Shown: positions 1 through 20,258 of the stretch, piece after piece
Layout of the letters: every line of letters starts with the position of its first letter
Position numbering within the stretch: the first letter of the stretch is position 1
From: Azolla pinnata
Lineage: Eukaryota; Streptophyta; Polypodiopsida; Salviniales; Salviniaceae
Length of the DNA stretch: 23,614 bases
Assembly (NCBI GenBank): GCA_037176905.1
Contig: JBBBWG010008947.1
Span: forward strand, 1-23,614
Direction: 5' to 3'
Translations under genes and position numbers: made by a program
Notes under the pieces: model-generated
What the model saw: the letters and a program-made list of their open reading frames with translations, nothing else
What the model was told of the DNA's origin: nothing
Database searches by the model: none

Positions 1-88
1 TTGGTTAGGCCCGAACCAAAGGTACATTTGTTCTGACCATGGCTTGGTTCGGCCCGAACCAAAGCTACATTTGGTTCGGCCCGAACCA
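1..88. repeat. Three near-identical GC palindromes upstream of CSN6
   Basis: The stem GGTTCGG / CCGAACC with a one-base centre appears at about 44-61 and 71-88, and in a slightly changed form (one T to A change) at 1-18. Each copy is flanked by TT on the left and AA or AG on the right, so the full unit is about TTGGTTCGGCCCGAACCA. Copies 2 and 3 are 27 bp apart. Such dyads could bind a dimeric regulator or form small hairpins if transcribed. They lie 190-275 bp before the CSN6 start codon, where a promoter is expected, but no TATA box is visible. More copies may exist to the left of the window. Confidence 0.7.
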
Positions 89-134
89 GAGCCCGTAGCT
101 AGAAGTCGAGACTGTCCACGACGAGCTCGCAGAC

Positions 135-207
135 GCAGAAGCAGAAGCAGAAGCAGAAGCAGAAGCAGCAGGACGAGGACGAGGACGAGGACGAGGAAGA
201 AGACGAC
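135..207 (+). repeat. Hexanucleotide repeats GCAGAA and GACGAG in the CSN6 leader region
   Basis: Five exact GCAGAA units run from 135 to 164, then after a short GCAGCA link four exact GACGAG units run from 172 to 195, ending in GAAGAAGACGAC. The whole stretch is almost purely purine and C on the + strand. It probably falls in the 5' leader or core promoter of CSN6. It makes both strands open for long low-complexity reading frames, which should not be taken as proteins. Length polymorphism is likely. Confidence 0.8.
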
Positions 208-213
208 TCTGCG

Positions 214-222
214 AAACCCTAA
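214..222 (+). promoter_or_regulatory. Telo-box AAACCCTAA upstream of CSN6
   Basis: The exact telo-box AAACCCTAA sits 55 bp before the CSN6 ATG. In plants this element is frequent just downstream of or near transcription starts of housekeeping and cell-cycle genes, often with other motifs, and is bound by telomere-repeat-binding proteins. Its placement fits a proximal promoter or leader. Function here is inferred from the motif alone. Confidence 0.5.
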
Positions 223-276
223 TTTCCCAACCTCGATCCGATCCCCCCTTCCGTGCCGCAGTCACAGACAAACGCC

Positions 277-3200
277 ATGTCTTCCAGCAGCGGCCTCACC
301 TTCAAGCTCCACCCCCTCGTCATCGTCAACGTCTCCGATCATCACACTCGTATCAAGGCCCAGCAGAGCTCCTCCGTCTCCTCCTCTTCGACCTCCTCTT
401 CCTCCGCCGTCCCTGTCCCTGCTGCTCCTGCTCCCCCTAGGGTTTTCGGATGCCTCGTCGGCGTGCAGACCGGGCGCACCGTTGAGATCTTCACCAGTTT
501 TGAGCTCAAATACGACGATTCTGCAGACTGCCTCGACCGTGCCTTCCTCGAAACTAAACAAGAACAGTGTGCGCACGCCCGTCTTTCTATTCTCGTTCCA
601 TCTTGAATTTATTCCCCCCATGCCTGTAGTTTTCTTTACAAACTAAATAATTGCATTGCTTGGCTGTGATCTTTCCTCCATTGGAGTATCGACCTCTTGT
701 TTTGCTGTTTTTATGAGCTGTGGGTTTTTTGCACTTCTTCCGAGTCTAAGCTTTCCGTTTGAGATGGAAGGATTCTGTGTAATCACAGGATCTTACCTCT
801 GCCACAACAAACAAGAACACTGTCCTGGTCAAAAATCAATTTTTGTTCGGAAGTCTTCGTATCCCGCTGGCAATGAACATGAGAACTCATGGAAATTGTT
901 TCTTTTGCAATAACGTTTCCTGATGTATTGATATCTTAAGATCGAATCCAGTATAAATCCACTAGATGTCCGAGATACGTTTACCTGCTCTCTAAGATGG
1001 ACAGGTAAAAAAGAAAATGCATTATCCCTCTTCTTCACAGGTGTTTGGTCAGAAGCTCTTTCCTTTTTGAACAAGCACCACAAGTGGCATTTATATGGTA
1101 CATTTGTTACTTGGTATCTTCAAATGTGGAACATCGTTTACCCACCCGATCAGGCCACGCTTAGATGATAGGCATTGTCTGCCTCTTTCCCATATTTACT
1201 TGTTTTGCTAGTATACTCTCTTATGTTTAAAATTTTTTGGGGTAGACATATCTATGCACTCGCCCACATTTCATACCATGTCCTGGGAACCCAAAGGGCT
1301 TGATGAAAACACATGGACGATTGTCCTAGTTATGCTCTTCATGCTTGTAAAAGCATCTCAAGAAGTACCACCACTTTTAAAGTCATCTCCTACATTATGA
1401 TCACTAAGCTCTCTTGGAAACCTGGAGGCTTTATCTTTGTTTGAGTATGGATCGCTTGACCTCACCCATACACATAATCATGATTTGTTAGGTTATCATC
1501 TCCTCTTTGATATTATGTAGTGTAAGCTTACAATTATATACCTGTCATTCTTTTTTCAGACAAGAAAGTTTTCCCAAAGTATGATATTTTAGGGTGGTAC
1601 TCGACTGGGAGTGATATTCAACAGACGGATATGCAAATTCATAAAACTGTAAGATCCATTTTCTGCTTGCACATTATTTATGAATGTCGTGAGTTTGGAG
1701 GCTAGACTTTTTCCCGTACTTGAATTGTCATTTCTCAGTTGATTATGTTCACAGTGGATTAAATGTGCTGTTCATCTTCGTTGTACGGCAGTGTATAGTA
1801 TATTTGATTAGCCCCGCAACTTCTCCATTCCCTTGAAGGTTCTTAATTCTGTGGATTGGGTTTTCACTTCGCACATCAGGCTGGATAGTTCCCTTCTTCC
1901 AATGCTTTAGTGTGTTTGTCCCATTTTATTTGTGGGTTACGTTTGTTTTGCTCTTTGCTCCAAATTGTCGCATCAGAATCTGAATTATGTATTGCTAGCC
2001 CACTTTGTTCGAGGAAGAGAGGGAGAAGATAAAAAGGAAGAAAAAGGAAACAAGGAAAGTGTAGTTAGAAGCAATAGATAGATATGATGTTGGAAATAAG
2101 GAAAAAAAAGAAAAGGAAGGAAAAAAAAGAGGATCTTGAAGAGGAAGAGAGGGAGAAGATAAAAAGGAAGGAAGGAAAGCGACAGAGAAGATAAAAGGGA
2201 ATATAAGAGGCAACAAGGAAAGTGTAGATGGAAGCAACAAATAGATATGCTACATGAGAAACTCTTGTGAAAGGAAAAAGTCTAAACATTAAACAATCAG
2301 CAAGCATACCCATCAATAGCTACGATTTTTCAGTTTGTTAGGTCAAATTTCCTCTACCCTAATTGTTGTGTTCGCTTAATTTTTTCTTGGCAGTTGATGG
2401 ATATCAATGAGAGTCCAATCTATATGATTCTGAACCCAACCATAAATCATGCCCGAAAAGATTTGCCGATAACTATCTATGAAAGTGGTGAGTTTTTGAC
2501 TGTGTTTTGTTGCCAATATATATTTTCTGAACTGATACGGTCATTAACTTTCTCCTATACAGAGCTACATGTGATTGATGGTGTGCCATCCTTGATTTTT
2601 GTGCAATCAAGCTACACTATAGAGGTATGTGTTATGTACAGGAAAGTTATAACTTCCTTAAACTTAAGTTTTTGTTTAAATGTTTTGAAACTTGTGAAGT
2701 AGACAGTTGAGGCAGAGCGCATCGCAGTTGATCATGTGGCACATATAAAGCCTTCTGATGGAAGTTCCACTGCTACTCAGTGTAAGATTGAAGTGCTAGT
2801 ACTTGTAATGCAAGTTCCAAATTTGTTCTTGCTTATGCTGACCTGGGGCAGTTCTTTTGCAACAGTAGCAGCTCATTTGACGACCATTCACAGTGCAGTT
2901 AAGATGCTTAACTCCAGAATGCGGGTTCTTCACCATTATCTTGTCTCTATACAAAAAGGTATATTGTAGTCTGTTTTATGTGATCTGTAGTTGGGTAAGT
3001 TCTTCCATGTTCTAATTCTAGAGGTGAAGGATAACATGTCACACTGAGAATGCGCCTGAAATTAAATGTCATCGTAATCCACTCAGTAGTGTTTTTGATC
3101 ACTGCACTTGATAAAGAAATGGCTATGCCCAAGAATAATGATGAGTAATCAGTACGCTTAGTGACACATACTCCCGATATGCTGAGAAAATTTTTACTAA

Positions 3201-3810
3201 TAGCAAACTATGTGTTGGTGTAAAAGAAAAAGAAAGTTGCAACCTTGATCAGGTTGTTACTAGTTACTATATTCTGGGATTACCATTCTGGGTATTTTGT
3301 TGAAACTTATTTTGGACTACACTGTATTTTAGAAACAATCTACTCGAATATACTTACACGCTTAGAGAGTCCTGTATTTGTTGAAGGGGAGGTTCCATAT
3401 GACTATTCGCTGCTGCGGCAAGTTTCAAGCCTCTTGCGAAGATTGCCTGCTGTAGATTCATCAAAATTTCAGGAGAATTTTTTGATGGTATTTGCCTATA
3501 AGATAAACCTTGATTCTCCTTCAGTAAGGTCAAAACATGTTAGTTTCTGCAATCTAATTGATTTTCTTGTCATGTAACTTGCAGGAGTACAATGACACAC
3601 TCATGATGACATACCTTGCCACGCTGACCAAATGTTCCAGGTAATAATATACTATCATTGAGAGTTCGTCAGTCTTAATTCTTTGCTTTTTCTGTATAAA
3701 AACGGATTCCTTGCATTTCTCTTTGCAGTACCATCAATGAGTTCGTTGAGAAATTCAACACCGCATATGACAGGCAAGCTAGAAGAGGAGGAAGGGCAGC
3801 CTTCATATGA
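277..3810 (+). CDS. CSN6: COP9 signalosome complex subunit 6 (nine coding exons)
   Basis: Coding exons: 277-568, 1560-1648, 2394-2487, 2563-2624, 2703-2781, 2866-2958, 3387-3487, 3585-3640, 3729-3810. They sum to 948 nt, or 315 residues plus stop, close to plant CSN6 (about 317). All introns are GT..AG and the frame closes at every junction. The first ATG has an acceptable plant context and is followed by the family start SGLTFKLHPLVIVNVSDHH. The MPN domain covers about residues 8-145. The JAMM metal motif of CSN5 is not kept: after LGWYSTGSD (residues 108-116) the metal-binding histidines are missing, as expected for this non-catalytic MPN subunit. A Ser/Ala/Pro loop at about 31-54 is lineage-variable. 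The C-terminal half carries HVIDGVPSLIFV, TVEAERIAVDHVAH and LRQVSSLLRRLP, and the end RRGGRAAFI is the typical CSN6 tail. In the cell it pairs with CSN5 in the eight-subunit deneddylase that removes NEDD8/RUB from cullins, affecting light and hormone signalling. Splice sites are inferred, not taken from transcripts; the 2958/3387 junction has a weak acceptor (AAG). Confidence 0.95.
2011..2240 (+). repeat. Purine-rich tandem duplication in CSN6 intron 2
   Basis: The segment starting GAGGAAGAGAGGGAGAAGAT at 2011 recurs at 2141, a 130-bp step. Both copies continue into A/G-rich sequence and then share AACAAGGAAAGTGTAG, followed by AGAAGCAATAGATAGATATG-like sequence. Copy 2 has an extra GGAAGG-rich insert and indels. 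The tract is nearly pure purine on the sense strand, so the transcript would carry a long GA-rich intronic stretch. The minus strand shows two Phe/Ser/Leu-rich open frames here that are composition artefacts. Confidence 0.8.
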
Positions 3811-6800
3811 AAGTTAAAATATAAACTCGAACTGGACTGTACAGTCATGAGGTGTTTTGTTGGGGGAGGGAAGTCATTTTTGTCTCTGTTATTGGCAAAT
3901 GAGATCATAATATATGAAACATTTCTCTTTCTGACGTAAGTCATGGCGCATATTTACATTCATGTAGTACGGTGTATGGGAAGACCATGAATGTCTCCAT
4001 CAGGATGTTCCGTGGTACAAAGCCAACTAACGATATCTTCTCATAGTAGGTCATTCATGCTAGTCAATCAAAGCTGCAATGTTCAGGATGGTCTGAACCT
4101 TGAGGTTTTGGATCATCATATCTATTCACCCTCAGTTGCCTCTCCATTATTGCCACTTAGGCTTGCATTTGATGATGTTAGTGAATGATGAACGTATGTG
4201 CTGCTGATACAACACATATACTTGTACTTTGGTAATCCTGACCATGTTAGAAAATGACATGATAAAGCAGGCGGCCTTAAATTAGAAATATTTTGTTATT
4301 TTGTACATTGGAAACATATTTTTTAGGAATCTCATTAACTTGTTAAATGTTTGTTCATCAGACTCTTTGTAGTCATTCTAGTTCCTCATGCACAAGGTAG
4401 TTCTTATTTGAATCTTTATCACTCACAATGTATATTGGTGAACCATATAGTTGGATAACCCATTGATTAATTGGTAAGGCAAGTCTTGATTTTTTTAACA
4501 CAGTTGCACCTAGATTCTTTTGATTCATCTCAACTTCGTTTTGTTGATTCATCTCTATATCATTAACATATTCTCTCCTTTTTCTGTTTTTCTGATTAAT
4601 CTAATCTTCTTCTTTTTTCTAATTCATCTCATATTTTTCTTTTGTTTTCTTTGTATATCCGTCCCAATTTGACAGTATTTTGTCTCACAAGTCTTTTTCC
4701 CTCCTTTTTTTTATTGTAATTACAACCCTTATTTTCATTCAAAATCCATTAGTCAGTTTTATCTAAATTATTAGATTGGAAAAGCAGTCTATGATTTAAT
4801 TAACCAACGAGATAATAAGAATAACATATGTGCCATAGAGAAGGATTAATATTTTGTTTGTTGGAGAGTCCAACAAATGATGCATACCCAATTTCATTTT
4901 ATAGGTAGTATTTGTCATAATATGATGACATAAACATATATTTACTTGATAAAGATCAAACTTATAACCTCAAGATATCATGTTCAACTATCTGGATATG
5001 AGCATATACTTTTTTTAGCATTTGAATGTTTTCTCATGGTAATTCATTGTTGATTTCTTGGCTTTTTAGCTTTTCTTATGACATTTCAGAATGTTTTTTT
5101 GACATGATAACCAAATTTTCCACAACTTTTCAGTCCCTTTTTTATGACAGGTTAACGCAAATTTCAGTGGTACCACCAAATGAGACTAGGTTTTGATGAC
5201 ATGAAGTTCAACGACATATTGACATGTATATTTTTTCATGTTTTGTTTTCATGGGCTCAAGCATTGTAGTACTTTGATGGTAATATATTAGTGCAATTTT
5301 GTCAAGCATTGTAGTAAATAACACTAAGATCAGTTGATCAAATACTAATTCAAGATCAATCAATCAAATACTAAGACGAAAAGTGTAAGGTGGTGTTGTA
5401 TGAATCACCCATGTGGTAAATCGATCACATGACCAATACAATAGCACATTAGCATCTACTCCCACATGGACATGAAGCGTGGAAAGCATCAGCATTTGAT
5501 CCTAGATGGACATGAAAGAGATCAACATAAAGAAGAATCAACTTTTCAGAATAATGGCATGTTTAGAGCATATATATACAAAGAAACAAACGAAGAACAT
5601 GAGTACTTATGAAGAAACAAAGGAAAAAAGATAATGATGAAGTAGAAAAATAAAAGAAGAGAAGAAAATGACAATGAGATCAATAAAAAAAAAAGGTAAA
5701 GATGAGAGATGAATCAAGATATAACAAGCATATTTTTTTATTTATTTTAGACTACTTGGAGAATGCATCTTGCATTTGATAAGTTGGCCATCCCCGTGTC
5801 AATCGGTCCTTCAATCTAGCTTTGCCTGCAAATGGTATGCATACTCTTGATTCGTAAATTTTCTTCTAAGTTATAAGCTTTCATGATAACCATTAAACCT
5901 TATAAACCTCTGAAAAGAGTCATAAGTAAAAAGTGTATGCAAATCATGAACTTTTGGCAATGTAAAGGTTCTCTTTAAGGTTGCAATATTTTTCACATTT
6001 ATTTTCTTATTTGAACCTTACCCAGAATTTCTAGAAAAAACCACCCAAAGAGGTATATTCTTCAAAGCCGTTCATACAAGCCTATTTAAACTTGGTAAAA
6101 CTAAGCATTTTAGCTTCATTAATATAATTCAATCAATTAATACCATGAATGAGTGCTCATTAAACTTCATTATTGTGACAGTGGTCAAGGATCCCTTATA
6201 ATACTATACAAAGAAATATAATAATGAATGACTTTTGGGACGGCCCATGTACGGCCCATGTAGTGATCTTGTTGGTCACAAAAATATTTTGAAATTTTAA
6301 TTACCACAAAATAATTTCTAGTTATGTATTGTTGCTCTTAAGTGCAACTATAATTATCAATAGTTCTTTTTCTTCGATTGGATCTTGACATTGAGTTACA
6401 TAAAGCTTCTTGTTCTATTTCATAATCACTTGCATTGGTTCCAATCTCAAAAGATTTAGATGGGTTGAGTAAAAGAAGTGAGGAGTTCTAGAAACACGTT
6501 TTTTGAGAGCACTACATGACTCATGTAGAACGTCCTTACTAGTTTGGTAGATTTGCAGTTTTCACCTTTTAAATCATTTGTAAAAGATATTTCCGATTAG
6601 GAATAATTGCAAGCAGATTTTTGTATGTTGGTAATATGCATTTATGTGTGATGTATATTGTTCCTACTACATGTCGTGAATAGATAAGACTGAGCAAAGT
6701 AAAGCTAAGGCAAGATAAAAGATAATAAGAGACGGAAAGAGGAACCAATGATAACATTTGTAACTGATGTTTTTTTATGTTTTTTGTTATCTTTGTTGGG

Positions 6801-7200
6801 ATCAAGGTGAACCCCAATATTTATAGATGCCTGGGTTGTGCATGTTGCTAGAGGTTCTTTCTAAAATGCTCATGGAGAAGCTCATCTAGAAGTTTTGAGA
6901 CGAAGTTTCTAGAACATAAAGAATAGACTAACGTCATATATGTATAACATTACACATCATCATGGGTTAGATATTACAATTAGACCATTAACTATAATAC
7001 AGGAGGCCGTACATTTGGATCTCTACATGACTTTTGTAATGTCAATGATGTTATCTGAAACAAAGGTTTCAGAGCTCCATATTAAAAAATCAAAAGTTTC
7101 TTTTTGATATAAGTTCTCTAACCATTATCTCACTTGCCTAAGCTTCTACTAGTGTTTATCTAACGACTTACTAATTGGGGTTTATATACAACTCTTAACA
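3811..7200. other. AT-rich intergenic region, no gene seen
   Basis: This is the CSN6 3' untranslated part (length unknown; no canonical AATAAA stands out) followed by about 3 kb of AT-rich DNA. It holds a T/C-rich stretch (about 4480-4720) in which ATTCATCTC recurs, and an A/G-rich stretch (about 5580-5720) containing GAGATGAATCAAGAT, roughly the reverse complement of the first. That could be two ends of an old inverted-repeat element, but the match is short. At 6240-6261 the 11-mer ACGGCCCATGT occurs twice in a row. At about 6812-6825 CCAATATTTATAG resembles an LTR or promoter TATA region. Frames here are short and resemble no family I know. Confidence 0.6.
6240..6261 (+). repeat. Tandem 11-mer with GGCCCAT core
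   Basis: ACGGCCCATGT occurs twice back to back. GGCCCA is the core of the plant site II / TGGGCC element (here on the minus strand) found near promoters of translation and mitochondrial genes. It lies 1.6 kb before the EF-P start, too far for a proximal promoter unless the gene begins with an unseen upstream exon. Recorded as a repeat; the regulatory role is a guess. Confidence 0.4.
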
Positions 7201-7314
7201 TTAAATGCAAGGAATCTCCACCAATATCCTACTCAGCTCCATCTTTCAATTTACAGTTTACTTGCCCATCTCCACCAGCATCTTACTCTCCACTATTACT
7301 CCACCGCTATGCTT

Positions 7315-7830
7315 TGTACACACGTTGCATGCATATACATTGTGTATCATACGTACACACATACATAAATACACATTGTATGTATGCATGCATGTGTATA
7401 TGTGTGCATGTATGTATGCATGTGTGTGTGCGTATATGTATGTATGTGTGCGTGTGTGTGTATGTGTGTATGTATGTATATCTGTTTGTATGTATGTATG
7501 TGTGCATGTGCGTGTATGTGTGTATATATGTATGTATGTATGTGTGCATGTGTGTGTATATGTGTATGTGTGCATGTGCGTGTATGTGTGTATATATGTA
7601 TGTATGTATGTGTGCATGTGTGTGTATATGTGTATGTGTGCATGTGTGTGTATATGTGTATGTATGTATGTGTGCATGTGTGTGTATGTATGTATATATG
7701 TATGTGTGTGTATGTATGTATGTGTGTATGTATGTATGTATGTATGTATGTATGTATGTATGTATGTATGTGAGTGTGTATGCATGTACGTCCATACGTC
7801 CGTATGTCTGTATGTATTTGTATGTATGTA
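7315..7830. repeat. ~500-bp TG/TATG microsatellite with 68-bp higher-order unit
   Basis: This is a long imperfect array of TGTA, TGTG, TGCA and TATG steps. A unit beginning TGTGCATGTGCGTG at 7501 is repeated at 7569, so part of the array is a 68-bp minisatellite. The end (about 7725-7770) is a clean (TATG)n run of about a dozen units. The tract is almost strictly alternating purine and pyrimidine, the sequence class that can adopt left-handed Z-DNA. It ends about 50 bp before the EF-P start codon, so it lies in the promoter or 5' leader. All six frames run open here, giving Cys/Val/Tyr or His/Thr/Tyr pseudo-proteins that are not genes. Confidence 0.95.
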
Positions 7831-7882
7831 TTTCCTCCGTGTCTGTGTTTCTTGTGTGTGCTTTGGAGCGCGCTTGTGAGCG

Positions 7883-16970
<9,088 letters not shown>

Positions 16971-17928
16971 GAAACAAACTCTAGTATCTTTTCATTTATT
17001 ACGTCTGAGTTGAACGGATTAGATTTTATCTGTCCTCATAGTAGTCTATATAAATATGGGGGGCATCCACGGTTGTTCTTATGGTCGGGAATAATGATAG
17101 GATGAGGAATGAAGTATTTCATTCACATCTTCCATACACCTTTAACGATGATTCGGTCTTTTTCTTGGGACATTTCTAGGGCGAAAGGATGAGTTTCTTC
17201 CTAAACACCTTCTAATGCTCTGGAAAAGCTTTCTTTTGCGGTTCTAATTGGCCAGTGGATCCTTTTCTCTAGCATCATTCATTGGAGCAAGCTAAAAGAA
17301 ATAAGAGTCCAAAAAAGAGTAATTAATAGGGTGGAATATGCTGGCTAATTATTTAACTCACGTTTAGCCAATTTTGGGGAAGTAATGTTCATAATAAACT
17401 TATTGTAAAAACTTGAAAACTCTGCGATTATAAATTCAAAAATAGCTCGGGAACATTTCTTGTGTTATTTTCATTCAATGTGGTGGCTATTTCCCTTGGT
17501 ATCGTAGTTATGGTAAGAGTAACAGGCCGACTCGATTCATGAAAGTTTTAGTTGATGATGAGAGCTCATGGCATATAACTGAGTAATCTGTATTCGAATT
17601 GGAGGATGAATAGTGTGAAGCAGATAATCAGAAAGATGGAATTGACTGTATTCCATCAACTTTGGTTCCACAAGGTTTTAGGATTAGACCTCTATGCCTT
17701 CCAGACCTCCAAATTATGGTCTTGTTTAAATTACTGTGGAAAGCTGATTGATGTAAATCTGTTCACCAGCTCTGCATTTAATGGTTTTATTCTAGCTGTG
17801 TCGGAGAACTTATTGGGGATTGCATTGTCCTTAACTAGCCTATCTTTCTTACATTATGCATTCACATTCTTTGTTTTTCTGTATCTCCCAACAATTAGCC
17901 ATCATGTGTAATCCCACTCTTGACCTTG
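16971..17928. other. EF-P 3' untranslated and downstream region
   Basis: After the EF-P stop there is no clear polyadenylation signal pair that I can defend. Around 17050-17350 the sequence is mixed, with no family match. The open frame at 17606-17911 (+) has hydrophobic stretches but no motif and no splice context. Nothing else is supportable here. Confidence 0.5.
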
Positions 17929-17976
17929 GATGATGATGATGGTGGTGGTGGTGGTGGTGGTGATGATGATGATGAT
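17929..17976 (+). repeat. Compound triplet microsatellite (GAT)4(GGT)7(GAT)5
   Basis: Exact units: four GAT, seven GGT, five GAT, about 1 kb after the EF-P stop. The symmetric arrangement suggests that the GGT block arose by a single A to G change that then spread by slippage. Confidence 0.95.
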
Positions 17977-18440
17977 CACAACTACTACCATGTCTAAAAT
18001 ATGTTTAATTAAAGTATCATTATCTGAAATGGTTATTGTTGTCTTTGACTCTTGATTGCCTACTAATGCGTAATTTGTCTGGCCAATTGCTTCTCTTACT
18101 CTCTTTGGTTAAAGCCCAAACTCTGTAATTAAGTTAGGCTATCAATATTATATGGTATCAAATTAGCAAGGCCTTGCCTCCAAGGCCCCTTGATTATTGG
18201 TGTCTGATAATGAGCATCCGCATTATCATTCACTCTTTGGCGATATATGACACGTTTAGGAACAAGGTGTATATTTGTGTTACGATAAATCATTATATAT
18301 CATAGAGAATAATTTTGTGACATGCAAACACTCAAGTTGCTTCGCACATAGACTCTCCCAATTCACAAAGAAAGGCACAGTACTCGCATCAACAATGTAT
18401 TGCATGTCTCAACAATGTTGAAGAATTTGGTGTTGATATG
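17977..18440. other. Intergenic DNA, nothing recognised
   Basis: AT-rich sequence with many stops in all frames. I see no gene, RNA or repeat that I can support. Confidence 0.5.
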
Positions 18441-19020
18441 ACCAATTGCGGATCGAGGGTTGCAAGTGCAAGTCAGGCATATGTATGATGCATGTGTTTG
18501 CGTACGAAACCCCATTCATAGTTCATATCAAATCCCTAGACTAGATATAACTAGTAGCCAAAAAAGCCAAGATTTTCAACTTTCTACCAAAATCCTTAAC
18601 AATAAAAGCACAAATCTGTATAAATTACTGAAATTAAATGACGCTGTATATAATGCATGTGTATGCATAAAAAAAAGCAGATTACACTAAAAAGTCAATC
18701 AAGCCAAAAACTTAAACTTTCTAGCACACAAATTTGTATAAAATGGTGAAAATGCATAATACATGACTATATGTATACAGTGCACGTGTTCGTGTAGACT
18801 ACACTGAAAACTCAAGCAAAAAAAGCCAAAAGTTTTCAACTTTTTAGTAAGTTTTGATACACTTAAAGCAAAAAATCTATATTAAATAGTGAGAATGCAT
18901 GACGATGTCTATACGATGTACTAAAAATTACAAATGCAAATTACACTAAAAATTCAACCCAAAAAAGCAACATTTTGAACTTTCTACCAAATTTGAAGCA
19001 ATAAAAGCATAAATTTGAAT
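18440..19020. repeat. Diverged ~125-140-bp tandem repeat, four copies
   Basis: A shared block (GCCAA.. then TTTTCAACTTTCTACCAAA, a short spacer, AAAGCACAAATCTGTATAAA, then GAAAATGCATGA-like sequence and an ACACTAAAAA box) recurs with the AACTTTC anchor at 18578, 18715, 18838 (AACTTTT) and 18978. The spacings are 137, 123 and 140 bp. Each unit also carries a TGCATGTGT or TGCACGTGTTCG element. Copies differ by many substitutions and indels, so the array is old. The length and AT-richness fit a short satellite-like array. Confidence 0.75.
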
Positions 19021-19199
19021 GTTGAGGGTTTTGATTGCATGCATCCGTTCGAATAACTAGGCTTGATTTATGATTTGATTGCATGCCATGTGGATGAATG
19101 CTGAATGTTTGATTGTATAAATGCGTTTGAATGTTTAGGGTTTGCATATGTTATGCGCCTCAAAGTAGTTTGTCAAGGGGTTGAATAGCAAGACAACAA

Positions 19200-20258
19200 T
19201 AGAATAGCGGCTGACTTATCTAGAACTCGGGTGGCAAGGAGGCTGGTGATAGTTTGGCTCTACCCTTGCTAGTGACCTCCTTATATAGCTGTCCATATCC
19301 ATGGTTCTTGGGATAGAGGAGGCTTGGCCTCTTCTTGGCATGTAGGTGGTTTGCCCATTCTTAGCTGTGGGTGGGAAGTTAAGTGCCTTGACCTTAGACC
19401 ACAAATGTGTCACGGTCGTTCTAATATGGTCGAAAGGTCCCCAACTTCATCTCCCTCTAGTGTGGTGTATTTAACAACAACTTAACATTACCGGCGACTC
19501 TCAAATAGTCGGCATGCCCGCCTGAGATTATCCACGCAAATAGCTCAGCCTCTTGGGCGATTCTCAAAACTGCATGACCTGGCCAAGAGACTTCTCCTCG
19601 TCAGCCAACCTTTCGTTGTATCTCGACCTGATCCTCGTGTAGTGCGACGCTTTTGATAACAACTCAACCATATCGGCGACTCGGAACTATCGGTAAGCCC
19701 ACTGCGAGTCGTCCATACCGGCGGCGACTCTCGAACTATCGATAGGCAATTCTCAAACTCCATGACAAGACTAAAAGGGATTCGTCTTTGTCGGGCATAC
19801 ATTCACTATCCTATTATGTTGATCCGGCATGTTTGGCGTTCTCCTCGTGAACATTGTGCGTGCAGGTCGCGATAGTGGTATTATCCTCGGTGCAATCTTT
19901 CTCCTTCAATGTGTGACTTCTTATTGGGGTTGTGTGTGGCTCCTCTCCATGTCTTTACTTCTTACGTTGTTTCGCGCTTTCGGAGCATGTGGCGCGGCTT
20001 CGTGTGACATTGCGGTTTACGGTATGTAGCGTGGCTGCATTGCAGTTCCATGGTGATGCGGCATTGTGGTGTCGCAGCTTGTGTAGCATGTGCAGCCCCC
20101 TCTAGCACTCGCCGACTCGAATCTACGATTTGAAGAAGGTGCATAGCTAAAGATCTTGATCATTCTAGCTGCTCCTCACGTTCAAACACAATTACCCTAT
20201 TCAGCATACTGTTGAATTGCTGTAGCTCACGTTTTGCCTCACGATCTTCTCCAACATT
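19200..20258 (+). mobile_element. GC-richer block resembling an LTR (5' LTR remnant)
   Basis: Base composition changes sharply near 19200 to GC-richer, CG-dinucleotide-rich DNA, unlike both flanks. It contains a TATA-like TTATATAG at about 19281 and an internal imperfect tandem duplication of about 182 bp. The block ends in CAACA at 20252-20256, immediately before a primer-binding-site-like sequence. That is the arrangement of a 5' LTR on the + strand. The left edge is not defined, and no gag or pol is recognised to the right, so this is at best a fragment or a decayed non-autonomous element. Confidence 0.4.
19475..19800. repeat. 182-bp imperfect tandem duplication
   Basis: ACAACTTAACATTACCGGCGACTC (from about 19475, quoted here in pieces: ACAACTTAACAT, CCGGCGACTC) returns near 19657 as ACAACTCAACCAT, TCGGCGACTCGG. 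Shared later phrases are ATTCTCAAACT, CATGAC, and CTTCTCCTCGTC against TTCGTCTTTGTC. CGGCGACTC also occurs a third time near 19721. The two units sit inside the LTR-like block. Confidence 0.65.

Noticed and set aside
44..646. 200-residue + strand frame covering the CSN6 first exon, and a Ser/Ala-repeat minus frame at 65-271
   Set aside because: The CSN6 frame (start 277) gives a conserved family protein; the others are shadows driven by hexanucleotide repeats and GC-rich composition.
1995..2316. Phe/Ser/Leu-rich minus-strand frames that look like membrane proteins
   Set aside because: They come from the polypurine tandem duplication read on the opposite strand, inside a CSN6 intron.
4440..4490. 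tRNA-like phrase with GGTAAGGCAAG
   Set aside because: No cloverleaf can be folded by eye; acceptor and T arms are missing.
7315..7830. CRISPR-like array
   Set aside because: Units are microsatellite steps without distinct spacers, and the genome is eukaryotic.
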